The notes under the pieces were generated by a model. That model worked only from the letters and a program-made list of their open reading frames with translations. It did no database searches and was not told the origin of the DNA. Of a stretch of 37,041 nt of DNA, positions 28,096 to 35,409 are shown piece by piece. Location of the stretch: assembly GCA_041689935.1 (NCBI GenBank), contig JBDNFI010000075.1, positions 1 to 37,041 of the forward strand, written 5' to 3'. Every line of letters begins with the position of its first letter. The first letter of the stretch is position 1. The translations under genes were made by a program, and so were the position numbers. This DNA comes from CAXBDP01 sp041689935 (GTDB lineage: Bacteria > Bacteroidota > Bacteroidia > Cytophagales > Cyclobacteriaceae).

Positions 28096-28992
28096 ATGGA
28101 AGTTGTAATAGATAAAAATTCAGGGTATTGTTTTGGTGTAGAGTTCGCCATACAAATGGCTGAGGATGAGATGGACGGGAATGGGACTCTTTATTGTTTG
28201 GGCGATATTGTTCACAACGATATGGAAGTGAAACGTCTCAATGCAAAAGGTCTACAAGTAATTGGACGGGAGGAATTGGAGGAACTTCGTGATTGTAAAG
28301 TATTGATTAGAGCACATGGAGAACCACCTGAAACGTACCAAATAGCTTTAAGAAATAATATAGAATTAGTTGATGCCTCTTGCCCTGTAGTATTGAAACT
28401 GCAGAACAGAGTAAAAAATGCTTGGGATAAAATGAAACAAGCAAAAGGGCAGATCGTAATCTATGGACAGATGGGGCATGCGGAAGTAATTGGCCTGAGT
28501 GGGCAAACAGACAAGCAAGCCATTATCATTACAAATGAGAATGATTTGGACAAAATTGATTTTACAAAGCCAGTGACTTTATTTAGTCAAACAACTAAAA
28601 GTACTCAAGGCTTTTATAAAATTAGGGATCTAATAGAAAAAAGGATTCAAAAAACTAATGGGAGTTTGGATTTGGTGGAATTTAATTCTAACGATAGTAT
28701 ATGTCGCCAAGTGTCTAACAGAGAGCCGCAATTGGATGCTTTTTCAAAAGAAAATGATGTGATCTTGTTCGTAAGCGGAAAGAAAAGTTCGAACGGAAAA
28801 GCTTTGTATAATGTATGTCTTTCTCAAAATCCAAATAGCTATTTTATTGAAAGTGAGGAGGAATTAGATCTTTCATGGCTGAATGGAATGAATAGCGTAG
28901 GCATTTGTGGTGCTACTTCCACGCCGATGTGGTTGATGGAGCAAGTTGCTGACCATGTAAAAAATATAAGTCTGGAACTGACAACAACTTGA
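28096..28992 (+). CDS. ispH: 4-hydroxy-3-methylbut-2-enyl diphosphate reductase
   Basis: This 298-residue iron-sulfur enzyme performs the last step of the MEP pathway, making IPP and DMAPP. The three cluster cysteines are Cys12 (SGYCFGV), Cys96 (DASCPVV) and Cys203 (NDSICRQVSNRE). Substrate-binding residues expected for the family are present at His40, HGEPPE (74-79), GHAEVIGLSGQT (His128, Glu130) and Thr167. It lies nine bases after cmk. The cmk-ispH neighbourhood is recurrent in several bacterial groups. Its stop is followed by 150 bp carrying the nqr promoter. Confidence 0.97.
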   Translation: MEVVIDKNSGYCFGVEFAIQMAEDEMDGNGTLYCLGDIVHNDMEVKRLNAKGLQVIGREELEELRDCKVLIRAHGEPPETYQIALRNNIELVDASCPVVLKLQNRVKNAWDKMKQAKGQIVIYGQMGHAEVIGLSGQTDKQAIIITNENDLDKIDFTKPVTLFSQTTKSTQGFYKIRDLIEKRIQKTNGSLDLVEFNSNDSICRQVSNREPQLDAFSKENDVILFVSGKKSSNGKALYNVCLSQNPNSYFIESEEELDLSWLNGMNSVGICGATSTPMWLMEQVADHVKNISLELTTT

Positions 28993-29092
28993 AAAGTGGC
29001 TTATTATTATGAGTATAATCAAATTCCTTAATCAAATGCTATTTTAATGTACCGTCAATACGAATTAGAATTTCTTTAGAAGGAAAAATGAC

Positions 29093-29100
29093 TAATTTTG
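29093..29100 (+). promoter_or_regulatory. Bacteroidota -7 promoter box for the nqr operon
   Basis: TAATTTTG matches TAnnTTTG and ends 42 bases before the nqrA ATG. A TTTC at 29071-29074 is a possible degenerate -33 element with an 18-bp spacer. Confidence 0.5.
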
Positions 29101-29142
29101 CCACGCCAAAAAATGAACATAAATCAATTTTGAAATATCCCC

Positions 29143-30507
29143 ATGTCTAGGACCATCAATCTAAAAAAAGGTTTTGACATCCATCTCGTTGGAAAGGCTG
29201 AGAAGAAGATATCGTCGACTGCCCAACCCGAAACGTATGCATTAAAGCCAACCGACTTTATAGGAATTAAACGCCCGAAGCTTCTTGTAGAAGTTGGTTC
29301 GAATGTCAAAGCTGGGACTCCAATTTTTTTCGATAAGAAAATGGAAAGTATCATGCACGTAGCACCTGTAAGTGGTGAAATCGTGGATGTAGTAAGGGGG
29401 GAAAAGCGAAAAATACTGGAGATTAAAATTCTTGCAGATAAAAACATTGAGTTTGAAACCTTTCCGAAACACTCTGATTCGCAATTAAAAAGTGTTGGCG
29501 TGGACGAAGCGAAGGAATTGATGCTAAAAAGCGGTGTTTGGCCAAATATCATTCAACGTCCGTTTGGTATTATTGCAAATCCTGAAGATGCTCCCAAAGC
29601 AATATTCATCTCTGGGTTCGACTCGCATCCAAATGCGCCTGATTTTGAGTTTATATTCAAAGATCAAGAGCAGTATTTCCAAGCGGGTATTGATATACTA
29701 AAGAAGTTCAGTCAAGGAAAAGTGCACGTAAACTTACACGCTGATGGTGCAGCAGCATCTGTGCTTTCTAAAGCCGAGGGAGCAGAATTGAATAAATTTT
29801 CAGGTCCACACCCGGTAGGCAATGTGGGCGTTCAAATTCATCATTTAGATCCTATCAACAAAGGAGATTTGGTTTGGACTGTCCATCCATTTGGAGTTAT
29901 TCAGATAGGAAAACTGTTTTTAAATGGTCAATACGATTCCTCCCGCCTTGTTGCCCTCACGGGTTCAGAAGTAAACGAACCACAATATCATCGATTAAGA
30001 ACTGGAGCATGCGTCAATAAATTGATGGCAAATGGCATTAAGTCTGATCATGTAAGAGTGATTTCTGGTAACGTTTTAACAGGTGAGAAAATAAATAAGG
30101 ACGGTTATTTAGGTTTTTATCATCATCAAATTTCTGTAATCCCTGAGGGCGATTATCATGAATTTTTGGGTTGGATATTACCTAGTCCAAATAAGTTGAG
30201 TTTCTCAAGAGCATTTGGGTTATTGTCTTTCTTACAACCTAAGAAAGAGTACGTGTTGGACACCAATATGCATGGACAACATAGAGCTTTTGTGCAAAGT
30301 GGTGTTTTTGAAAGAGTTACTCCAATGGATATTTTGCCTGTTCATCTTATTAAGTCTATCCTGGCAGAAGATTTTGATGGCATGGAGCAGTTGGGTATTT
30401 ACGAGGTGATTGAAGAGGATTTGGCATTGTGTGAATTTGTGGATGTGTCCAAGCATGATGTTCAAAATATAGTACGTGAAGGTTTGGACTTAATACAAAA
30501 CAGCTAA
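29143..30507 (+). CDS. nqrA: Na+-translocating NADH:quinone reductase subunit A
   Basis: The 454-residue cytoplasmic-side subunit of the Na+-NQR complex opens with MSRTINLKKGFDIHLVGKAE. It shows the lipoyl-like beta domain (MHVAPVSGEIVDVVRGEKR), then FGIIANPEDAPKAIFISGFD and PLNYV-type family positions. Length is typical. It is the first of five contiguous nqr genes, with its own TAnnTTTG box upstream. NQR couples NADH oxidation to Na+ export, which fits a marine lifestyle. It carries a GCGGGAGG word at 29939-29946. Confidence 0.96.
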   Translation: MSRTINLKKGFDIHLVGKAEKKISSTAQPETYALKPTDFIGIKRPKLLVEVGSNVKAGTPIFFDKKMESIMHVAPVSGEIVDVVRGEKRKILEIKILADKNIEFETFPKHSDSQLKSVGVDEAKELMLKSGVWPNIIQRPFGIIANPEDAPKAIFISGFDSHPNAPDFEFIFKDQEQYFQAGIDILKKFSQGKVHVNLHADGAAASVLSKAEGAELNKFSGPHPVGNVGVQIHHLDPINKGDLVWTVHPFGVIQIGKLFLNGQYDSSRLVALTGSEVNEPQYHRLRTGACVNKLMANGIKSDHVRVISGNVLTGEKINKDGYLGFYHHQISVIPEGDYHEFLGWILPSPNKLSFSRAFGLLSFLQPKKEYVLDTNMHGQHRAFVQSGVFERVTPMDILPVHLIKSILAEDFDGMEQLGIYEVIEEDLALCEFVDVSKHDVQNIVREGLDLIQNS

Positions 30508-30514
30508 TTTCGAT

Positions 30515-31717
30515 ATGAAATTTTTACTAGATTTCTTAGAAACGAAAAGGCCTCTGTTCGAAAAGGGTGGAAAGTACGAAAAGTACTTTTACATCTATGA
30601 GGCACACGAAACCCTACTATTTGCCCCAAAAGATACTACATCTGCAAAGGGAGTTCAAATAAGAGATGCCGTAGATTTGAAACGCATGATGATGACGGTG
30701 ATCATCGCCATGATACCATGTTTGATTTTTGGAATGTGGAATACAGGCCACATGCACTTTCTAGCTACTGGTGTGGAAGCCGATTTTATTCAGAAAATAT
30801 TATTTGGTGCAACATACGTGTTGCCAATAGTTGCTGTCAGTTATGCAACTGGCCTCTCCGTAGAATTTACCTTTGCTACCATCAGAAGACATGATGTTAA
30901 TGAAGGTTTTCTAGTTTCAGGTATGCTTATACCTCTAATTATGCCTGCATCTCTTCCATTATGGCAAGTTGCTTTGGCTACTGTCTTCGCAGTAATTATC
31001 GCCAAAGAAGTATTTGGAGGTACAGGTATGAATATCCTGAATGTGGCTTTAACTGCTCGTGCCTTTTTATATTTCGCATACCCTAGTCAGATTTCAGGCG
31101 AAGTTTGGACAGTCTTGGCCGATGTTGCTCCAGTAGAAGGCTACTCAGGTGCTACTGCATTGGCAATAGCTTATCAGACTACGGTAGAAGACGTTGGCTC
31201 AGTCACTACAGCCCTAGCAAATGCAAATACGGTTTTAAGTGCAGATTTCTTTAGTTTCAGTAATATGTTCTTTGGATACATTCCAGGGTCTATTGGTGAA
31301 ACTTCTACTTTTTGGGCATTAATTGGTGGTGTAATCCTAATAGCAACAGGTGTTGGTAGCTGGAAAATTATCGTTAGCGTATTTGGTGGAGCTTATGCGA
31401 TGGGTTGGATTTGCAACTTATTAAGTGCGAATGAGTATATGTCAATGCCACCTGAATATCATTTGGTGATGGGTGGATTAGCCTTTGGGGCTGTATTTAT
31501 GGCAACTGATCCTGTGTCTGCCACTCAAACAGAATCGGGCAAATGGATTTATGGTTTGTTGATTGGTGCATTAACTGTAATTATTAGAGTATTTAACCCT
31601 GCATATCCAGAAGGCATTATGCTTGCCATTCTATTTATGAATGTGTTTGCACCACTAATAGATTTTTACATTGTAGAAGGAAATAAAAAAAGGAGGCTAA
31701 AACGTGCGACAGTCTAA
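30515..31717 (+). CDS. nqrB: Na+-translocating NADH:quinone reductase subunit B
   Basis: The 400-residue integral membrane subunit has about ten helices. Thr214 in the motif SGATALA (211-217) is the covalent FMN attachment site. The N-terminal segment DAVDLKRMMMTVIIAMIPC and the later GGTGMNILNVALTARAFL are strongly conserved in NqrB. Residues about 196-250 include a lineage-typical extension around the FMN site. It starts seven bases after nqrA. Its last 14 bases overlap nqrC. Confidence 0.97.
   Translation: MKFLLDFLETKRPLFEKGGKYEKYFYIYEAHETLLFAPKDTTSAKGVQIRDAVDLKRMMMTVIIAMIPCLIFGMWNTGHMHFLATGVEADFIQKILFGATYVLPIVAVSYATGLSVEFTFATIRRHDVNEGFLVSGMLIPLIMPASLPLWQVALATVFAVIIAKEVFGGTGMNILNVALTARAFLYFAYPSQISGEVWTVLADVAPVEGYSGATALAIAYQTTVEDVGSVTTALANANTVLSADFFSFSNMFFGYIPGSIGETSTFWALIGGVILIATGVGSWKIIVSVFGGAYAMGWICNLLSANEYMSMPPEYHLVMGGLAFGAVFMATDPVSATQTESGKWIYGLLIGALTVIIRVFNPAYPEGIMLAILFMNVFAPLIDFYIVEGNKKRRLKRATV
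31691..31696 (+). promoter_or_regulatory. Strong Shine-Dalgarno for nqrC
   Basis: AGGAGG sits seven bases before the GTG start of nqrC, inside the coding end of nqrB. It decides the choice of this rare start codon. Confidence 0.75.
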
Positions 31718-32459
31718 TTTATATATCATCATGTTTTCGGTAATCATGACAATCGTGATTGGGGGACTATTATCGGGAATATCTCAAGTGTTGAAAGAGC
31801 CACAGAGGAAATCTGAAGAGCTCGATACTAAGAAGCAAATTTTAGGTGCGGTGCTTTCTGCTGAGGAATTATCAGCTATGGATGCAAATCAAATACTTGC
31901 CAAGTACGAGTCTAGTATCACGGCTGTTATTACTAATTTAGAGGGCGAAATTGTAGAAGGTGAAGCAGAGAAAGTGGATATTAAAAAGAACTTTAAAATA
32001 GCACCTGAAGAGCGTTTATTTCCAGTTTTTAAATTTCATGCCGAAGGGAATTCTGATGATGTGCAAGCGTATGTCCTTCCCATATTCGGAAATGGACTAT
32101 GGGATGCGATTTGGGGATATTTGGCTATTGATACAGATTTGGAAACAATAAGAGGAGTGAAATTCGCGCATGCTGGTGAAACTCCAGGCCTAGGTGCTAG
32201 AATTACTGAGGATGAAGTGCAAGCTAGATATCAAGGAAAGAAATTATATGAAGGTGGTGAATTGGTATCTGTTGTGATGCTTAAGAATGAGAATAACGAT
32301 GAATCCAAACTTGGCCCTCATAAGGTAGATGGCATGTCTGGAGCCACCATCACCGCAAATGGAGTAAATGATATGATGAAAAATTATCTCAATTATTATC
32401 AGAACTACTTCAATATAAATATAAAACAAAACGGAAGCATTGCGGTGCTTGCTAACTAA
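31704..32459 (+). CDS. nqrC: Na+-translocating NADH:quinone reductase subunit C
   Basis: The 251-residue subunit has one N-terminal membrane helix (about 7-29) and a periplasmic flavin domain. Thr215 in the SGAT motif (212-215) is the covalent FMN site, and HAGETPGLGARI and GPHKVDGMSG are family-typical. The start is GTG at 31704, inside the end of nqrB. A perfect AGGAGG at 31691-31696, seven bases upstream, supports it and is unusual in this window, where Shine-Dalgarno sequences are scarce. The overlap suggests translational coupling. Confidence 0.96.
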   Translation: MRQSNLYIIMFSVIMTIVIGGLLSGISQVLKEPQRKSEELDTKKQILGAVLSAEELSAMDANQILAKYESSITAVITNLEGEIVEGEAEKVDIKKNFKIAPEERLFPVFKFHAEGNSDDVQAYVLPIFGNGLWDAIWGYLAIDTDLETIRGVKFAHAGETPGLGARITEDEVQARYQGKKLYEGGELVSVVMLKNENNDESKLGPHKVDGMSGATITANGVNDMMKNYLNYYQNYFNINIKQNGSIAVLAN

Positions 32460-32470
32460 AATAGAGAATT

Positions 32471-33136
32471 ATGAGCACAGAAACTCTTGATAAACCTGTT
32501 GTAAAAGTAGCGGAAGCCTTATTGTCCAAAAGGAGAAAAAAGATTATAACGGATCCTCTTTCTGACGATAACCCAATTACTATTCAAGTATTAGGTATTT
32601 GTTCGGCATTGGCAGTAACTACCCAATTGCAGCCAACACTTGTGATGGCGATTTCAGTAATATTCGTAATGGTCATGGCCAGTTTCACCATTTCTGTACT
32701 TAGAAATCTTATTCCAGCACGTGTAAGAATTATTGTTCAGTTAGCAGTAATTGCAACACTCGTGACACTTGTAAACGAGGTGCTGAAAGCCTATGCTTTC
32801 GATATGTACAAAAGCTTATCCGTTTTCGTAGGATTGATCATTACCAATTGTATTGTAATGGGCCGCTTAGAAGCTTATGCTTTGGGTAACAAACCTTATG
32901 ACTCGGTACTTGATGCACTTGGTAGTGCTTTAGGATATTCATGGATCATTCTAGCCGTAGCTTTCTTCAGAGAATTGTTAGGCTCTGGAGCGATCTTCGG
33001 TTTCAAGGTATTTGAAGCAGTGGGTCTATCCTCATTCCCAAATAATGGTCTGATGGTGACACCAGTTGGTGCATTTATCATCCTTGGACTCATCATTTGG
33101 GTGCAGAGAACAAAAACAGGATACGTAGAACATTAA
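32471..33136 (+). CDS. nqrD: Na+-translocating NADH:quinone reductase subunit D
   Basis: The 221-residue six-helix membrane subunit has a slightly extended, charged N-terminus (residues 1-33). Cys44 (LGICSALAVT) and Cys127 (TNCIVMGRLEAYA) correspond to the cysteines that hold the intramembrane iron centre shared with NqrE. The segment GSALGYSWIILAVAFFRELL is family-typical. It lies 11 bases after nqrC and 12 bases before nqrE. Confidence 0.97.
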   Translation: MSTETLDKPVVKVAEALLSKRRKKIITDPLSDDNPITIQVLGICSALAVTTQLQPTLVMAISVIFVMVMASFTISVLRNLIPARVRIIVQLAVIATLVTLVNEVLKAYAFDMYKSLSVFVGLIITNCIVMGRLEAYALGNKPYDSVLDALGSALGYSWIILAVAFFRELLGSGAIFGFKVFEAVGLSSFPNNGLMVTPVGAFIILGLIIWVQRTKTGYVEH

Positions 33137-33148
33137 ACGCTCAATCTA

Positions 33149-33760
33149 ATGGAATTAATAAGTATAGCAATAAAAGCAATTTTCATAGAGAACATGGTTC
33201 TTGCCTATTTCTTGGGCATGTGTTCTTTTTTGGCTGTATCGAAGAAGGTAAGTACAGCATTTGGCTTGGGCTTAGCAGTAACTTTCGTGTTAACAATCAC
33301 TGTACCAGCTAACTGGGCTTTGCAAGAATACGTATTGAAAGAGGGAGCATTGGCTTGGTTGGGCGCAGGCTTTGCGGACATCGACTTGTCTTTTCTTCGC
33401 TTTATCATGTTTATTGCGTTTATCGCTGCTATGGTGCAGTTGGTAGAAATGATCATTGAGAAATTTTCACCAAGTCTCTATGGTTCGTTGGGTATTTTCC
33501 TCCCGCTTATCGCTGTAAACTGTGCCATATTAGGAGGTAGTTTATTTATGGTGCAGAGAGATTATACGATTAGTGAAGCCACCGTTTTCGGATTTGGTTC
33601 TGGCTTCGGCTTCTTTCTAGCCATGATTGCTCTGGCAGCTATTAGAGAAAAATTAAAGTACTCTCATGTACCAGATGGCCTCAAAGGGCTGGGTATTACC
33701 ATGTTTATTACTGGATTAATGGGAATGGCATTCATGTCCTTTATGGGAATTAGTATTTAG
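33149..33760 (+). CDS. nqrE: Na+-translocating NADH:quinone reductase subunit E
   Basis: The 203-residue six-helix membrane subunit is homologous to NqrD with inverted topology. Cys25 (FLGMCSFLAVSKK) and Cys125 (AVNCAILGG) complete the intramembrane iron site. ENMVLAYFLGMC and AAIREKLKYSHVP are typical NqrE segments. A terminator follows 20 bases after the stop, where nqrF, encoding the NADH- and FAD-binding subunit, would usually come. A GCGGGAGG word lies at 33499-33506. Confidence 0.97.
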   Translation: MELISIAIKAIFIENMVLAYFLGMCSFLAVSKKVSTAFGLGLAVTFVLTITVPANWALQEYVLKEGALAWLGAGFADIDLSFLRFIMFIAFIAAMVQLVEMIIEKFSPSLYGSLGIFLPLIAVNCAILGGSLFMVQRDYTISEATVFGFGSGFGFFLAMIALAAIREKLKYSHVPDGLKGLGITMFITGLMGMAFMSFMGISI

Positions 33761-33780
33761 TCATAATCAATAATATTGTT

Positions 33781-33807
33781 AAAGCCTTCTCAATTTGGGA
33801 AGGCTTT
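33781..33807 (+). terminator. Rho-independent terminator after nqrE
   Basis: A 9-bp stem, AAAGCCTTC (33781-33789) with GAAGGCTTT (33799-33807), has a 9-nt loop and continues into TTT and TTTG. It ends the nqrABCDE transcript between convergent genes. Confidence 0.88.
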
Positions 33808-33838
33808 TTTGTTTGCTAGCAATTGGTTCTGGGTGAAT

Positions 33839-34876
33839 TTAAAATTGATTAATTACCGTGATTCCATTTCCAACAAATATGTCCATCTGAGGCAATAATA
33901 TCACTCCTTCTTCCAAATTTATTATCTTTCGGATAAGTTTCTCGGGTTGAAGGAGATCACTTTTTATCATTTCCATCGTAGGAGGGTAGGCGTGTGCTGA
34001 CATTCCGTGACTACCTATTATTTCCAGTTCGTTGGCTTCTACCAAGTGCATAGGTAAAGGCGGGAGGTAGTCTTTACCCGCCATTAGGCCAACTTGTATG
34101 TGTTTTCCTCTTTTTCGTAGATTGGCAATTGAGTTAAAACAAGTTTGTTTGTTTCCCAAAGCGTCTAACGATACATCGACTCCACCATGGCTAAGGCTTT
34201 TTATAGATTCTACCACATCTTGTGAGGTCGAATTTATGAGATAATCTGCTCCAATCTCTTTTGCCAAGGCCAATTTTTGATCATCTATATCCACGGCGAT
34301 AATTTGTGCGCCCATTGCTTTTGCTATCATTATGGCCGATAGTCCAACGCCACCGCAACCATGCACTGCCAGCCATTGGCCTGGCATTAGTTTGCCTTGT
34401 TGAACCACGGCGTTAAAAGACGTGATAAAACGGCAACCAAGACTTGCCGCAGATTCAAAACTGATTTCTTGTGGTAAATGCACCAAATTGGTTTCCGCAA
34501 AATGGATATTCACATATTCGGCGAATGATCCCCAATGAGTGAAGCCAGGCTGAAATTGATAATCGCAAACCTGCTGATTTCCAGAGGTGCATTGTGGGCA
34601 TTTGCCACAGCCACCTACAAAGGGAACGGTAACTCTATCGCCAATTTTGAAGCTTTTTATCCCCTTGCCAATTTCCACAACAGTACCTGCCAATTCATGA
34701 CCAGGTACATGCGGGAGGATAATGTCAGAATCATGGCCCATCCATCCGTGCCAATCGCTCCTGCACAAGCCCGTAGCTTTTACTTTTAGGATCACAGATC
34801 CTTCTATTGACTCAGGATCAGCAAGATTCTCAATATTGATTGGGCCTTGAAAATGAGTGAAATAGGCAGCTTTCAT
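33839..34876 (-). CDS. Zinc-dependent alcohol dehydrogenase family protein
   Basis: The 345-residue medium-chain dehydrogenase/reductase is complete. Catalytic zinc residues are Cys38 (GLCRSDWHG), His60 and Glu61 (PGHELAG) and Cys148. The structural zinc lobe has Cys90, Cys93, Cys96 and Cys104 (GGCGKCPQC then QQVC). The Rossmann glycines are GCGGVG (173-178), with Asp at the end of the second strand (IIAVDIDDQKL) favouring NAD+ over NADP+. The substrate cannot be told from sequence. It starts 14 bases after the stop of the truncated kinase fragment on the same strand, so the genes may share a transcript. It holds two GCGGGAGG words (34060, 34711). Confidence 0.92.
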   Translation of the reverse strand: MKAAYFTHFQGPINIENLADPESIEGSVILKVKATGLCRSDWHGWMGHDSDIILPHVPGHELAGTVVEIGKGIKSFKIGDRVTVPFVGGCGKCPQCTSGNQQVCDYQFQPGFTHWGSFAEYVNIHFAETNLVHLPQEISFESAASLGCRFITSFNAVVQQGKLMPGQWLAVHGCGGVGLSAIMIAKAMGAQIIAVDIDDQKLALAKEIGADYLINSTSQDVVESIKSLSHGGVDVSLDALGNKQTCFNSIANLRKRGKHIQVGLMAGKDYLPPLPMHLVEANELEIIGSHGMSAHAYPPTMEMIKSDLLQPEKLIRKIINLEEGVILLPQMDIFVGNGITVINQF

Positions 34877-34890
34877 AAAAAAACACTTTA

Positions 34891-35409
34891 TTATTCTTTT
34901 GGCAAGATCACTTTGAATATTGTTCCATTTCCATCTTCACTCTCAAAGCTTAAATCCCCATCGTGCGCCTTTACAATATCGTAACTCAAGCTTAAGCCTA
35001 AGCCAGTACCTTCTCCAGTTGGTTTTGTTGTGAAGAATGGCTGTAAAATTTTATCTCTTATTTTCATTGGAATTCCATCACCATTATCGGAAACTGAAAT
35101 TTCAATGGTATTATCTAAATTTTTGGTTTCTAGCGTAACTAATGGTTTGTATTTACCATCAGCCGTTTTGGCCTTCTCATTTACCACGTAGAATGCGTTA
35201 TTGATAAGGTTAAGCATTACTCTTCCTATATCTTGCGGCACTACATACATTTTCGGAATTTCATGGTCAAAGTTGGTTTGGTAATTCCCTTTAAATGATT
35301 CATCATTCGCTGTATGTCCATGCAATGAGAGTTTTAAGTACTCTTCTATAAGCGTATTTAGATTAATTTTCTGCTTTTCGCCCTTACCTGTACTGCTATG
35401 GGCGAGCAT
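34891..35409 (-). CDS. C-terminal fragment of sensor histidine kinase (ATPase domain only)
   Basis: This 172-residue frame starts at an ATG that was probably internal (MLAHSSTGKGEKQKINLN). It contains the end of a dimerisation helix and a complete HATPase domain: N-box MLNLINNAFYVVNEK, G1 DNGDGIP, FFTTKPTGEGTGLGLSLSYDI and a final FKVILPKE. It lacks a membrane segment and the phosphoacceptor His box. It overlaps the end of the upstream frame by about 50 bp in a different frame. The two frames are best explained as one kinase gene broken by an internal deletion. An independently translated ATPase is possible but less likely. Confidence 0.8.
   Translation of the reverse strand: MLAHSSTGKGEKQKINLNTLIEEYLKLSLHGHTANDESFKGNYQTNFDHEIPKMYVVPQDIGRVMLNLINNAFYVVNEKAKTADGKYKPLVTLETKNLDNTIEISVSDNGDGIPMKIRDKILQPFFTTKPTGEGTGLGLSLSYDIVKAHDGDLSFESEDGNGTIFKVILPKE

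Larger units (their letters stand above)
431..34718. repeat. Dispersed octamer GCGGGAGG, 20 exact copies
   Basis: Top-strand GCGGGAGG starts at 1882, 5968, 7863, 13275, 15378, 17478, 22647, 24159, 34060 and 34711. The complement CCTCCCGC starts at 431, 5272, 6515, 9321, 15861, 20704, 24344, 27047, 29939 and 33499. With G and C near 20% each, about 0.3 copies would be expected. All 20 lie in coding sequences, 9 in the sense and 11 in the antisense orientation, and together they use all six frames. The next base is usually A or T. Single-base variants are few: GCGGGAGT near 2929 and 14827, GCGGGAGA near 5833 and 13628 (complement), ACGGGAGG near 28266. Confidence 0.9.

Noticed and set aside
33097..33312. 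Plus-strand 71-codon frame spanning the nqrD-nqrE junction
   Set aside because: It lies out of frame across two well-recognised nqr genes and codes for no plausible protein.
431..34718. GCGGGAGG as an internal ribosome-binding (Shine-Dalgarno-like) signal
   Set aside because: Eleven of 20 copies are antisense to their gene, and none is placed before a start codon.
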